A DNA stretch of 64,000 bases from Salvelinus alpinus (GCF_045679555.1 NC_092094.1:12595612-12659611); one strand, 5' to 3'. Shown: positions 20,810-31,499, numbered from the stretch's first letter. Numbers and translations are program-made. The notes: a model not told the origin generated them from the letters alone.

Positions 20810-22185
20810 TGAGCCTTTATAATGTCTTATGAATCTCCTCCTTCAGCAGTGTAGGCTAGCCTAGTAGGCTACAGTAGACTATGTCAGTTAGCAAGTACAG
20901 GTAAGGCATAGCTCTTGTCCAGGGCGTCACACTGGACCAGAGCTAGGTTTTGACCTTCTGATTCCATGATTCTCATACCCTGGTTGGCTTCAATGCTTCA
21001 CAGAGAGTTATATGACCTGGGAAGTAAAACAAAGTACTGTAGTGTTGTCCCTGTTCCACACAGCCCTTTCCATCCCCACAGTATTCTGTTGAGCTTCATT
21101 GAAAGCCACTTATTTGCCCTAAACACTCTATTGTGTTTGTTTCTACCACTGTGACCGCTGGGCTACAGTATTGCATGAAGAGGCTCAACTCTGCTGCTTA
21201 CAGATTACTTTTTCTTAATCATTAAAGTGGAATGTGAAATGTTCCAATTGTGATTTCTCTTTGTGACAGGACGCAGGCTACTTTAGTCTTGATTCAATTG
21301 CCTACAATAATGGATTTTGTGAGAAGTGACTCTGAATGGTTAAGATGATTTGGTGTTCTTTGACATTGTTATTGTAACATCAAGCCATTAAATGGAGAGT
21401 TGGCTTCATATACAGTATTGTGTGGAAGACATCATGTTGGGTGAATGTTTTATTGCCTGTTTCGATGTGGGCTGATTGGATGTTGTTATTTTGGCCTTAT
21501 GTAGACTAAGGTCACAAGTCATTTGCCTCAGGAAATATAAAAATATCGACCTTTCACACAAACATTTTTTTAACCCAGAAAGCTGTAAGAGGTTTTGTCT
21601 GTTTCTCCCCCCGGCACAATGCTGCTGATGAGACTTATATTGGCAGCTGCCTCCTGAGAGATACGCCTAAAAAAACACATTTTCCAATAAAGCAAAGATT
21701 TGTTATTTCCCATTTTGCTTCAATAAGCATCCAGTTTGTCAGAGTTTGTCAAACCCATCACAATTTCAGTCAATACAGTAAATTGAATTTCAAATGCTGT
21801 TTATATTTTGATCCTCATTTGACATGGGCAATCATGCTTTTCACTTCTCAGTTAATTTTCCTAAAATGACTGTCGGAATTATTCAGATAAGATTTTGCTT
21901 TTCACCCTGTTGTATGTGTTGGAAATTTTTCTCAGTTGATCATCATAGAATAACACAAATGCTCAATCAATCTTTCAAATGCATTTACATTTATAAAGGG
22001 CTTTTAGAGTTTTTTCTCTCTCCAGTTTTCCAGTTAGAAATTAAGCATGTACAGTACTTACTTATTTACAATAATGTAATGAAACAGGAGGGAACAAATC
22101 AAAGACATTGGATATGATCTTAATTAGCACTGTACTGGCGAATAAAGATAACTTCCTGGAGTCGAGGTAAGATATGCCAAAATAA
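20810..22185. other. Intergenic, repeat-poor
   Basis: About 1.4 kb without a recognised mobile element or gene. Small frames (21824-22117 and others) show no family signature. Confidence 0.4.
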
Positions 22186-22190
22186 TGATT

Positions 22191-22292
22191 AAATGGCCCG
22201 CTATTCCCTATATTGTGCATTACTTTTGACTGGGGCCTTGGTCAAAAGTAGTGCACTACTGTATACAGGGAATAGGGCACCTTTTGGAATGC
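22191..22292. repeat. Foldback repeat F1, copy 5 (both arms)
   Basis: The left arm has CGCTATTCCCTATATTGTGC and the right arm GGTCAAAAGTAGTGCACTAC with GGGAATAGGGCACC. Confidence 0.78.
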
Positions 22293-22493
22293 AAACTGAA
22301 GTTCCATTTCTATCTGGACAGCATCCCAGAGCCTTTCTTATCAGCCTGCTGTCTGTCTGGGCTACAGACAGGCCATTGTCCTGTCCTTTCACAGTCATAA
22401 TATCTTCTCATAGATTCAATGGCATGTCTGGACAGATAGGTGGCTAGGTGCACAGGGAGGCTTATTTTTGGGGCCTGTGTCCCACAGAGCACC

Positions 22494-22553
22494 CCAAACA
22501 CTATATAGTGCACTACTTTTGACCAGGACCATAGGGTGCCATTTGGGACACAG
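22494..22553. repeat. Foldback repeat F1, copy 6 (one arm)
   Basis: ACTATATAGTGCACTACTTT, then GACCAGGACCATAGGGTGCC and ATTTGGGACAC. Confidence 0.72.
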
Positions 22554-22559
22554 ACTTAA

Positions 22560-23200
22560 GGTATTCCGAGAGGCTAAAGGAGACCTTGGACAGTAAAACT
22601 AATCACAAAAGGTATCCTATAGTGAGATCCATTCGCTTGGAGAGAGGTGTTTGATAGCAGTGTAAATTGAGCTGTTCTTTTTCTCACAGGTCAGAGGTGT
22701 TGTCATGGACAAAGAAAAAGTTACAAAGTTTTTATGGTGCTTTGTAAAGGTAACCGGTTTGCAGTTAAAAACACGGACAGATATTTACAGACAGTGTTCT
22801 GAAACCACCTCCATTCCCAATGTGTTCGTATCTTGGAGGTCCTGCCGTATGTGTCTTGGAGCCTCGTCACTGGTCCAACTCAGAAATTGAGTTGGCGTTT
22901 TACCCCTAGAGCTAGATCCCATCATCGTCATAGGGGGTCTTCTTTGAGTTCCCCATCCTCTAAAGGCCTAATGAAGGCGACACAGGGCGGCTTAGAGCCA
23001 AGTTGTCAGTAGGGGCCATTAAAATCTGTGGGGGTTCAAACATGAAGAACAACCAGAGTTATATGTCAACAACATGAAACATGTTACTTTATTCTCAGGA
23101 AAAGACTGCATTGTGTCTGGTTACTGGTCAAATGTGAGGTCTCATGTGTTTTTAGTCATTAAGCATGGATAGTAATAATAATGATGCTGGTACTGTATGC
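22560..23200. other. Intergenic, nothing recognised
   Basis: No repeat family or coding signal identified. Confidence 0.4.
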
Positions 23201-23204
23201 TCTT

Positions 23205-23383
23205 CAGACCTGGGTTCAAATACTATTTGAAATCATATAAAATCATTTAGCTCTGCTTGAACAAGCTTGTCTGTTGCATTTGAAAAGTACAGGGCAAACC
23301 CCGCCCACTTGGCACTCCAGGAAGGCTAGAGGAAACGCTCAAAGTATTTGAAAGATTTCAAATAGTATTTGAACCCAGGTCTG
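23205..23383. repeat. Foldback repeat F2, complete
   Basis: The ends CAGACCTGGGTTCAAATACT (left) and AGTATTTGAACCCAGGTCTG (right) are perfect reverse complements over 20 bp. Imperfect pairing continues inward. It is a non-coding foldback element of about 179 bp. Another copy lies at 30294-30490 and a half copy at 7098. Confidence 0.82.
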
Positions 23384-23445
23384 ATGCTGTTCAGAGAGAG
23401 ACCACTGGTTATGAAATAGCAGCCTGTAAGTGAGAGGTTTGAACG

Positions 23446-23485
23446 TTCCAAATGACACCCTATTCTGTTTATAGTGCACTTCTTT
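23446..23485. repeat. Foldback repeat F1, copy 7, left arm
   Basis: TTCCAAATGACACCCTATTC followed by TAGTGCACTTCTTT. The partner arm lies beyond the Tc1 insertion at 24679-24708. Confidence 0.7.
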
Positions 23486-23498
23486 GCTAGTATATGTA

Positions 23499-24642
23499 CA
23501 CTACATGACCAAAAGTACGTGGACACCTGCTCGTCGAACATCTCATTCCAAAATCATGGGCATTAATATGGAGGGGTCCCCCCTTTGCTGCCATAACAGC
23601 CTCCACTCTCCTGGGAAAGCTTTCCTCTAAATGTTGGAACATCGCTGAGGGGACTCGCTTACGTTCAGCCACAAGAGCATTAGTGTGGTCGCGCACTGAT
23701 GTTGTGCGATTAGGCCTGACTCGCAGTCAGTGTTACAATTCATCCCAAACGTGTTCGATGGGGTTGAGGTCAGGGCTATCTGCAGGCCAGTCAAGTTCTT
23801 CCACACTGATGTCAACAAACCATTTCTGCATGGACCTCGCTTTGTACACGGGGCATTGTCATGCTGAAACAGGAAAGGGCCTTCCCCAAACTGTTGTCAC
23901 AAACTTGGAAGAACAGAATAGTCTGTATGCTGTAGCGTGAAGATTTCCCTTCACTGGAACTAAGGGACATAGCCCAAACCATGAAAAACAGCCCCAGTCC
24001 ATTATTCCTCCTCCACCAAACTTTTTTAGTTGGCACTGTGCATTGGGGCAGCTAGCGTCCCAAACCCCGATTTTTCCATTGGACTGTAGGACTGCCAGAT
24101 AGTGAAGCCTGATTCATCACTCCAGAGAACACGTTTCCACTGCTCCAAAGTCCGATGGCAGTGAGCTTTATACCACTCCAATCGACGCTTGGCATTGTGC
24201 ATGGGGATCTTAGGCTTGTGTGCGGCTGCTTGGCCATGGAAACCCATTTCATGACACTCCCGACGAGGCAGTTTGGAACTTGGTAGTGAGTGTTTCATCC
24301 GAGGACAAACAAGTTTTATGCTCTATGCACTCGGCGGTCCCATTCTGTGAACTTGTGTGGCCAACCACTTTGCAGCTGAGCCGTTGTTGCTCCTAGACAT
24401 TTCCACTTCACAATAACAGTACTTACAGTTGACCGGGGAAGCTCTAGCAGGGCAGTCCTATGACGGTGCCACATTGAAAGTCACTGAGCTCTTCAGTAAG
24501 GCCATTCTACTGCCAGTGTTTTAACCTAGGGAGATTGCATGGCTGTGTGGTCGATTTTATACACCTGTCAGCAACCGGTGTGGCTGAGATAGCCAAATCC
24601 ACAAATTTGAAGGGGTGTCCACATACTGCTGTATATATAGTG
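23499..24642 (-). mobile_element. Tc1-like transposon E, inserted inside foldback repeat F1
   Basis: The left end is CACTACATGACCAAAAGTAC. The right end is the complement of CACTATATATACAGCAGTAT, continuing GTGGACACCCC. TA is present at 23497-23498 and 24643-24644. It belongs to the same family as element C. About 1144 bp, with transposase on the minus strand. Confidence 0.9.
23640..24298 (-). pseudogene. Tc1-E transposase, broken
   Basis: The best frame (24026-24298) reads [20 protein letters not shown] through RVLWSDESGFTIWQS, so the first catalytic motif WSDES is intact here, unlike in copy C. Further pieces follow in other frames: GGGGIMDWGCFSWFGLCPL, a damaged QHDNAP region, and SPDLNPIEHVWDEL near 23750. 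Frameshifts and small deletions separate them. Confidence 0.85.
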
Positions 24643-24686
24643 TATATATAGTGTATATATAGTGTATATATAGTGTATATATAGGG
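24630..24686. repeat. 11-bp tandem repeat GTATATATAGT at Tc1-E end
   Basis: Five copies of GTATATATAGT. The first is the terminal sequence of Tc1-E and the others continue outward into the flank. Confidence 0.85.
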
Positions 24687-24708
24687 AATAGTTAGCCATT
24701 TGAGACAT
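24679..24708. repeat. Foldback repeat F1, copy 7, right arm
   Basis: TATATAGGGAATAGTTAGCC and ATTTGAGACA, the reverse complement of the left arm at 23446. Confidence 0.65.
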
Positions 24709-24709
24709 A

Positions 24710-25350
24710 ACTGTTCAACAAAAACTCTCAGCAAGTGCAAAAGGAGACACATTGTATAATCTAGTACTTAAAACCCCAGTTTTCTAAGTCCAATAACTGT
24801 TCCTTTCATGTCCTGTAGGTCAGCTGGGTAGTTTTATCCAAAACGGTGTCAGACAACAATGTCCCAGACAGTAGTCCCAATACAAAAGGCCTCCTGTGTT
24901 TTATGAAATTTGCTTTTGAATCCGGCAGAGTTTGTGTACGGTTAATAAATTAACATCTTAGTGAACAATATGTTCCCATCCATCTGGATATAAAAAAAAA
25001 AAATCTAAAACAATGTCAGACAATGTATGTGCTTTATGAGATATGCTAGTATACCTCCCTTTCTTTGTCTATGCTTATTAAATAAATATCTAAGTGAACA
25101 ATATTTTCCTCTATAAGATTTATAAGATATGAATTATTCAACACAGAAGAAGAATCTCCCGTTGTCTCAATGGCTGCATCCTAAGTGGCCTCATGGGTGA
25201 ATTTAGGATAATTCTTGTTCATTTGTTCTCATTGTGGGAATTGGATAGTGTGGTGAGGTGTGCCTCAGGGGGCGAGACCAGAGGGAAGGGAGTAAATCAA
25301 TGCTCATTGTGCAAGCCCAATCTATTGATGCATGTCTGCATCAGGCCCTG
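24710..25350. other. Intergenic, nothing recognised
   Basis: AT-rich, with no coding or repeat signature identified. Confidence 0.4.
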
Positions 25351-25354
25351 TGTG

Positions 25355-25436
25355 TATCCCAAATAGCACGCTATTCCCCATATAGTGCACTACTTTTGAC
25401 CAGGGCCCATAGGGAAGAGGGTGCCATTTAGGACTC
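25355..25436. repeat. Foldback repeat F1, copy 8
   Basis: ATCCCAAATAGCACGCTATT, then CCCATATAGTGCACTACTTT and GGGTGCCATTTAGGAC. Confidence 0.75.
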
Positions 25437-25439
25437 AGG

Positions 25440-26088
25440 CAGACCCTGTTTGTTTTCTTTCTGCTTAGAGCTGGGAGAACTGAGATTCAGCAGGGATGAA
25501 TGTTAACAATGTTAAAACAAAGCAGGAAATGAGTGAGACAAGTAGCAAATAACAGTTTAGGGATGTGAACACTCAAAGGTTTGGCAGAAGGATTACTCAT
25601 AACCCAATCATGGAAATCTCTGTAATTCCCAGGTTTAGTTAGTTACTCTACTGATCACAGCAGTGGTTCAATTAGGACTAAACTGATGGGAAATAAATGA
25701 TGGAGCACATTAATCCAAGACGATCAAATGGTAAAGGGGTATGATGGGAATTGTCAGCATTATAAAAAAAAATCTACATTTACTTCTAAAGTCAGGAACA
25801 ATGCCTGATTACTTTCTTACATTCATTAATTCATTCATTTGACACAAGCATTCACAGATTTACTCATTGATTCATTCTCTGCTTTCTCTCCCTCTGTGAC
25901 TGTGCACTCTTTCTCACACATTTCTCACTAGAATGGGATTGGTAACATTTTACCTGAAATATGGCTAATATTTTCTCAAGATATTATATGGTGCCACAGC
26001 CTGCCCTTTACTAATGATCAAATCATTGTGTCGCCCCACACTGTATTGGATTTCTATGTATACTGCATGAGGCTGTGGAGCCACGGGC
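25440..26088. other. Intergenic, nothing recognised
   Basis: No gene or named repeat identified. A short TCATT-rich stretch lies at 25820-25880. Confidence 0.4.
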
Positions 26089-26090
26089 AG

Positions 26091-26183
26091 CATCCAAAAT
26101 GGCACCCTATTCCCTATATAGTGCACTACATTTTACCAGGAAACGTAGGCACTATGTAAGGAATGAATGTGCCATTTGGAATG
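26091..26183. repeat. Foldback repeat F1, copy 9
   Basis: CATCCAAAATGGCACCCTAT, TCCCTATATAGTGCACTACA and a degenerate right arm ending TGTGCCATTTGGAATG. Confidence 0.75.
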
Positions 26184-26189
26184 TAGAGA

Positions 26190-26675
26190 GAAAGACTTTG
26201 TTCCATTCCTCCTCCGTTCTCTACCTCCATTCCCCAGGCCTCTTCCTGGTAAGGATCTTCTCTGACGTGTAATTTCTCCTCGGCAGCGACAGTCTCCTAG
26301 CAGAGCAGAGAGGAGAAAATGATGCTCCTCCATGCCTATCAGACCTATTTTCTGCTCTTGTCCACACTGCCACAGACTTGTAGTCTTACCCTAATGGAAA
26401 ATAAATCCCCTGTTAGGAGGCTACACCTTTGAACCGTAAACTGCAGGCTACAGTGTCTTCCTAATAGAATACAAAAGTTAGACACAAAGGAATAAGATAT
26501 TGAAGTTTGAAAAGTTGACTACTGTTTAGACCCATTGTTTATGTTTAGAATATCTTATTTTGACATTCCCCGACAGGCAAAACTATGACAATATCCTGCA
26601 GTGTAATATAATTGTAATCAAGTCTAAGGCCTTGATGTGATGTCTGACTAGCAGACAACAGTTAGCCATCTTTCC
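26190..26675. other. Intergenic, nothing recognised
   Basis: No coding or repeat signature seen. Confidence 0.4.
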
Positions 26676-26679
26676 CTCA

Positions 26680-28030
26680 CTTTGCTCCTCTCCCCTCCCC
26701 TCTCCTTTCTCCTCTATTCACCTCTCTCCTATCTCCTTTCTCCTCTCTCCTCCTCTCATTTCCTCTCTCTTTTCTCCTCTATTCAGCACTCCCCTCCTCT
26801 CTCTCTTCTCTCCTCCTCTCCCCTTCTCTCTCCTTTATCCTATAGTAAGCTCTCCCCTCCTCTCTCTCCTCTCCCCTGCTCTCCCCTCCTCTCTCTTTCT
26901 CCTCTATGCAGCTCTCCCCTCCTCTCCCCTCCTCTCTCTCCTCTTTCCTCCTCTCCCCTTCTCTCTCCTTTATGCTATATTCAGCTCTCCCCTCCTCTCT
27001 CTTTCTCCTCTTTCCTCTCCCCTCCTCTCATCTCCTCTCTCTTTTCTCCTATATTCAGCTCTCCCCTCCTCTCCCCTCCTCTCTCTCATCCTCTCCCCTT
27101 CTCTCTCATTTATCCTATATTCAGCTCTCCCCTCCTCTCTCTTTCTCCTCTCTCCTCCTCTCCCCTCATCTCCTCTCTCTTTTCTCCTATATTCAGCTCT
27201 CCCCTCCTCTCCCCTCCTCTCTCTCCTCTCTCCTCCTCTCCCCTTCTCTCTCCTTTATCCTATATTCAGCTCTCCCCTCCTCTCCCCTCCTCTCTCTCCT
27301 CTCTCCTCCTCTCCCCTTCTCTCTCCTCTCTCCTCCTCTCCCCTTCTCTCCTCTCTCCTCCTCTCCCCTCCTCTCTCTCCTCTCTCCTCCTCTCCCCTCC
27401 TCTCTCTCCTCTCTCCTCCTCTCCCCTTCTCTCTCCTCTCTCCTCCTCTCCCCTCCTCTCTCTCCTCTCTCCTCCTCTCCCCTCCTCTCTCTCCTCTCTC
27501 CTCCTCTCCCCTCCTCTCTCTCCTCTCTCCTCCTCTCCCCTCCTCTCTCTTTCTCCTCTCTCCTCCTCTCCCCTCATCTCCTCTCTCTTTTCTCCTATAT
27601 TCAGCTCTCCCCTCCTCTCCCCTCCTCTCTCTCCTCTCCCCTCCTCTCCCCTTCTCTCTCCTTTATCCTATATTCACCTCTCTCCTCCTCTCCCCTCCTC
27701 TCTCTCCTCTCTCCTCCTCTCCCCTTCTCTCTCCTTTCTCCTATATTCAGCTCTCCCCTCCTCTCCCCTCCTCTCTCTCCTCTCTCCTCCTCTCCCCTTC
27801 TCTCTCCTTTATCCTATATTCAGCTCTCCCCTCCTCTCCCCTCCTCTCTCTCCTCTCTCCTCCTCTCCCCTTCTCTCTCCTTTATCCTATATTCAGCTCT
27901 CCCCTCCTCTCTCCTCCTCTCCCCTCCTCTCCCCTCCTCTCCCCTTCTCTCTCCTTTATCCTATATTCACCTCTCTCCTCCTCTCTCATTTTTCCTCTTT
28001 CCTCCTCTCTTTGGTCTCATCTCCTCTCAA
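26680..28030. repeat. 1.35-kb polypyrimidine (CT/CCT) array with higher-order units
   Basis: Almost pure C/T on the plus strand. It is built from CTCTCCCCTCCT and CTCTCTCCTC modules, punctuated about a dozen times by a spacer of the TATCCTATATTCAGCTCTCC type that marks a longer repeat unit. It generates the 609- and 381-codon Ser/Leu/Pro frames and a Glu/Arg/Gly-rich minus frame, all spurious. Confidence 0.95.
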
Positions 28031-28310
28031 TTGTTTCTTCTGCCAGGATGATGAATGTGAAGACAGAGGCAGGAATACATGGCCTTGCTCTAATTACACA
28101 TACATTCTCCTCATCCTCCCATTAATAATGCACTTGAGTAAACTTCAATTTGACTTTAACTGGGCTACATTCCTTCCCTTCTGCCCTTCGTTAATTCTCT
28201 TCATCTGTTTTTCCATTTCCCTTGTTCCATCGTTCATCTGTCCTTTCATCCTTCCTACCAACCATTTGTCCTTCCTCTTCCCTCCACCCATCCGTCCACC
28301 AATCTGTCCT

Positions 28311-28507
28311 CTTTCCTTCCTTCCTTCCTTCCTTCCTTCCTTCCTTCCTTCCTTCCTTCCTTCCTTCCTTCCTTCCTTCCTTCCTTCCTTCCTTCCTTCC
28401 TTCCTTCCGTCCGTCCGTCCGTCCTTCCTTCCTTCCTTCCTTCCTTCCTTCCTTCCCTCCCTCCCTCCCTCCCTCCCTCCCTCCCTCCCTCGTTCCTTCC
28501 TTCCTTC
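28311..28507. repeat. (TTCC)n microsatellite with TCCG and TCCC sub-blocks
   Basis: Roughly 200 bp: a TTCC run, a short CCGT block (28407-28422), TTCC again, then a CCCT block (28454-28492). The segment structure suggests successive slippage of variant units. Confidence 0.95.
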
Positions 28508-28534
28508 TTGACTGATCTAGAGTTGCAGGATGAA

Positions 28535-28800
28535 TAAGGATAGTGTTAGGTTCTAAACAAACAGAGTAAAAACTCAAACGAATGACTAGGAAAAACTCTA
28601 ACCAAGTTTATTCCCCCACTGGGTCAAACAGCTGCAAAGACAAAGACATGTTTACACAAGCACATATATTTATACCCTCCGACTAGGCGGAATAAACTCC
28701 TTGCACATCTAGACAGCCAATACATCTCTGTTGCTAGTCAGGACCTTAATTGGTTCCTCTCACAGGTGTAGTCATGGCTCCGCCTCCTGCTTGAACCTTT
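28535..28800 (-). repeat. Possible solo LTR or other dispersed repeat
   Basis: The block GTTAGGTTCTAAACAAACAG through CAATACATCTCTGTTGC and CCTCTCACAGGTGTAG reads like a recurrent salmonid dispersed repeat. I cannot prove LTR ends from one copy. Confidence 0.35.
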
Positions 28801-28814
28801 GTGTGCATGTAAGT

Positions 28815-28880
28815 ATACATTGCCTTCGGAAAGTATTCAGACCTCTTGACCTTTTCCACATTATGTTGTGTTACAAAAGA
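28815..28880. mobile_element. Solitary Tc1-B-type terminal repeat
   Basis: TTGCCTTCGGAAAGTATTCA, then GACCTCTTGACC and TTTTCCACATTATGTTG match the end of the Tc1-B family. Nothing of the body follows. Confidence 0.65.
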
Positions 28881-29011
28881 AGCTGTTCAGGGTGTGGTTG
28901 GTTCCAGACTTGGTGCATCAGTACCGCTTGCAGGGCGGTAGAAGATAGAACAGTCAGTGACTTGGGTGGCTGGAGTCTTTATGGCAGATGGATGGGGACA
29001 CATGGGACTGA

Positions 29012-29395
29012 GTGAGGGGGTGGTCTAGGAATGGGGACATATAGGACTGACTAACTGAGTGACTGAGTAACTGAATAACTGAGTGACTGACTGACTAACT
29101 GAGTGACTGACTGACTAACTGAGTGACTTAGTGGCTGACTGAGTGACTGACTGAGTAACTGACTAACTGATTGAGTGACTGAGTGAGGGGTTGGTCTAGG
29201 GATGGGGACATATAGGACTGACTAACTGAGTGACTGAGTGACTGACTAACTGAGTGAGAGACTAACTGAGTGAGAGACTAACTGAGTGAGAGACTAACTG
29301 AGTGACTGAGTGACTGACTAACTGAGTGATTGTCTAACTGAGTGACTGAGTGACTGACTAACTGAGTGACTGAGTAACTGACTAACTGAGCGAGT
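29012..29395. repeat. ACTG-rich degenerate minisatellite with a 171-bp duplication
   Basis: Composed of GACTGACTAACTGAGT-type modules. The block starting GTGAGGGGGTGGTCTAGGAA (29012) recurs at 29183 with few changes, so a segment of about 171 bp was duplicated on top of the short-unit array. Confidence 0.85.
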
Positions 29396-29557
29396 GGCCC
29401 ATGAACATGCAGTATAGAGGGTTGGGACTCACTGACCCTGAGGATTGTGGGTTGACTGGTTGATCCAGCTTCCCGAAGGCTAGCATTAATGATGATTAAT
29501 CATGCCAGGCTAAGAGAACTAATGAAGATACTGTCTGAATCTTCAATTCCTAAATCC

Positions 29558-29713
29558 CTGGCTACGGAGACTGGCTACGGAGACTGGCTACGGAGACTGG
29601 CTACGGAGACTGGCTACGGAGACTGGCTACGGAGACTGGCTACGGAGACTGGCTACGGAGACTGGCTACGGAGACTGGCTACGGAGACTGGCTACGGAGA
29701 CTGGCTACGGAGA
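29558..29713. repeat. 13-bp minisatellite, 12 identical copies of CTGGCTACGGAGA
   Basis: Exactly 12 units (156 bp) with no substitution or indel. The 13-bp unit reads open in plus frames and gives an ETGYGDWLRRLAT-type peptide with no biological meaning. Confidence 0.97.
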
Positions 29714-29719
29714 CTCCTA

Positions 29720-30013
29720 GCCTGATGTATTATTATTTGACCCTGCTGGTCATCTATGAACATTTGAACATCTTGGCCATGTTCTGTTATAATCTCCACC
29801 CGGCACAGCCAGAAGAGGACTGGCCACCCCTCATAGCCTGGTTCCTCTCTAGGTTTCTTCCTATGTTTTTGCCTTTCTAAGGAGTTTTTCCTAGCCACCG
29901 TGCTTCTACACCTGCATTGCTTGCTGTTTGGGGTTTTAGGCTGGGTTTCTGTACAGCACTTTGTGACATCAGCTGATGTTAGAAGGGCTTTATAAATACA
30001 TGTGATTAGATTT
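29720..30013 (+). mobile_element. Retroelement 3' end, copy 1 (fish-wide dispersed type)
   Basis: It contains GGTTCCTCTCTAGGTTTCTT, TAGCCACCGTGCTTCTACAC, TGCATTGCTTGCTGTTTGGG and closes AGGGCTTTATAAATACA before a GATTAGATTTGA tail. The same block recurs at 58455-58660. It is a SINE- or LINE-tail-like sequence and the parent family is not determined. Confidence 0.6.
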
Positions 30014-30021
30014 GATGTATG

Positions 30022-30292
30022 GCCTCTCCAAGCCTCTCATTCCAACCCTCTCATTCCAACCCTCTCATTCCAAGCCTCTCATTCCAACCCTCTCATTCCA
30101 ACCCTCTCATTCCAAGCCTCTCATTCCAACTCTCTCATTCCAACACTCTCATTCCAACCCTCTCATTCCAACCCTCTCATTCCAACCCTCTCATTCCAAG
30201 CCTCTCATTACAATCCTCTCATTCCAAGCCTCTCATTCCAACCCTCTCATTCCAACCCTCTCATTCCAACCCTCTCATTCCAACCCTCTCAT
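30022..30292. repeat. 13-bp minisatellite, unit CCTCTCATTCCAA
   Basis: About 20 copies with a few G, A or T variants at one position. Three plus frames are open through it by repetition alone. Confidence 0.95.
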
Positions 30293-30293
30293 C

Positions 30294-30490
30294 CAGACTT
30301 GGGTTGAAATGGTATTTGTTTTCTTTCAAATAATTTTGCGTTTGATTGAGACTGCCTGGACTGGAGTGTCCGGTATGCTAGGTTTATATTAGATGATTTA
30401 TTAGGTTGTTTCCTTTGCACCAGGCAGGCTCTCAATCAAGTGCAGATTAGGTATTTGAAAGAAAACAAATACTATTTCAACCCATGTGTG
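30294..30490. repeat. Foldback repeat F2, second copy
   Basis: The left end CAGACTTGGGTTGAAATGGT pairs imperfectly with the right end ACTATTTCAACCCATGTGTG. Inner arms carry TTGTTTTCTTTCAAATA and its complement near 30450-30470. Confidence 0.75.
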
Positions 30491-30625
30491 CTCTGATCCA
30501 GGAGGACAGGACAGAAGAGGACAGAGACGTGTCTCCACTAGACTCCCCTCTTCATTCAGTTGTCCTTGAAAAACGGTGACAGATGTGTTAATTATCCCTC
30601 TCCCAGGCAGATGGACAAAGGAAAG

Positions 30626-30666
30626 GTGTGCGCGTGTGTGTGCGAGTGTGCGCGCGCGCGTGTGTG

Positions 30667-30710
<44 letters not shown>

Positions 30711-30730
30711 TGTGTGTGAGAGAGAGAGAT
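30626..30730. repeat. GT/GC microsatellite
   Basis: GTGTGT and GCGTGCGT runs ending in a GA run. The open frames across it are artefacts. Confidence 0.9.
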
Positions 30731-30831
30731 GCGGACCAGGCTACCCAGAAGCAACTCCATAATTAAAATCTTGTTCAGAAAGGAAATATGGAATAATTAT
30801 CTTTAGAACTCTGTATGCATCCCAAATCACC

Positions 30832-31435
30832 TTTGGCAAACTAGCTGCCCTCCAGGACACCTACAGCACACGATGTCACAGGAAGGGCAAGAAGATCATC
30901 AAGGACAACAACCACCTGATCCACTGCCTGTTCACCCCTCTATCATCCAGAAGGCGAGGTCAGTACAGGTGCATCAAAGCTGGGACCGAGAGACTGAAAA
31001 ACAGCTTCTATCTCAAGGCCATCAGATTGTTAAATAGCCATCACTAAACACAGAGAGGCTGCTGCCTACATACAGACTTGAAATCATTGGCCACTTTAAT
31101 AAATGGATCACTAGTCACTTTAATAATGCCACTTTAATAATATTTACATATCTTGCATTACTCATCTCATATGTATATACTGTATTTTATACCATCTATT
31201 GCATCTTGCCTATGCCGCTCTGTCATTGCTCATCCATATATTTATATGTACATATTCTTATTCCACCCCTTTACTTAGATTTGTGTGTATTAGGTAGTTG
31301 TTGTGGAATTGTTAGATTACTTGTTAGATATTACTGCATGGTCGGAACTAGAAGCGCAAGCATTTCGCTACACTTGCAATAACATCTGCTAACAATGTGT
31401 ATGTAACCAATAACATTTGATTTGATTTGAAATGG
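30832..31435 (+). mobile_element. LINE 3' end (C-terminal ORF2 tail and 3' UTR)
   Basis: The segment 30841-31047 is an uninterrupted coding tail (LAALQDTYSTRCHRKGKKII to NSFYLKAIRLLNSHH and a TAA), the C-terminus of a Jockey/L2-group LINE reverse transcriptase protein. The 3' UTR follows, with ATATGTATATACTGTATTTT and a terminal CATTTGATTTGATTTGA repeat. The rest of the element is absent (5' truncation). It differs in sequence from the LINE at 36.4-40.6 kb. Confidence 0.82.
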
Positions 31436-31498
31436 CCCCCTATGTAGTGCAATAGTTTCGACCAGGGCCCATAGGGCATAGGGTGCCATTTGGGACAC
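31432..31498. repeat. Foldback repeat F1, copy 10 (shortened)
   Basis: CCCCCTATGTAGTGCAATAG, GACCAGGGCCCATAGGGC and AGGGTGCCATTTGGGAC. It directly follows the LINE tail. Confidence 0.72.
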
Positions 31499-31499
31499 A

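Noticed and set aside
26682..28511. 609-codon plus-strand frame rich in Ser, Leu and Pro
   Set aside because: It is read-through of a polypyrimidine array and a TTCC microsatellite; the other plus frame is open too.
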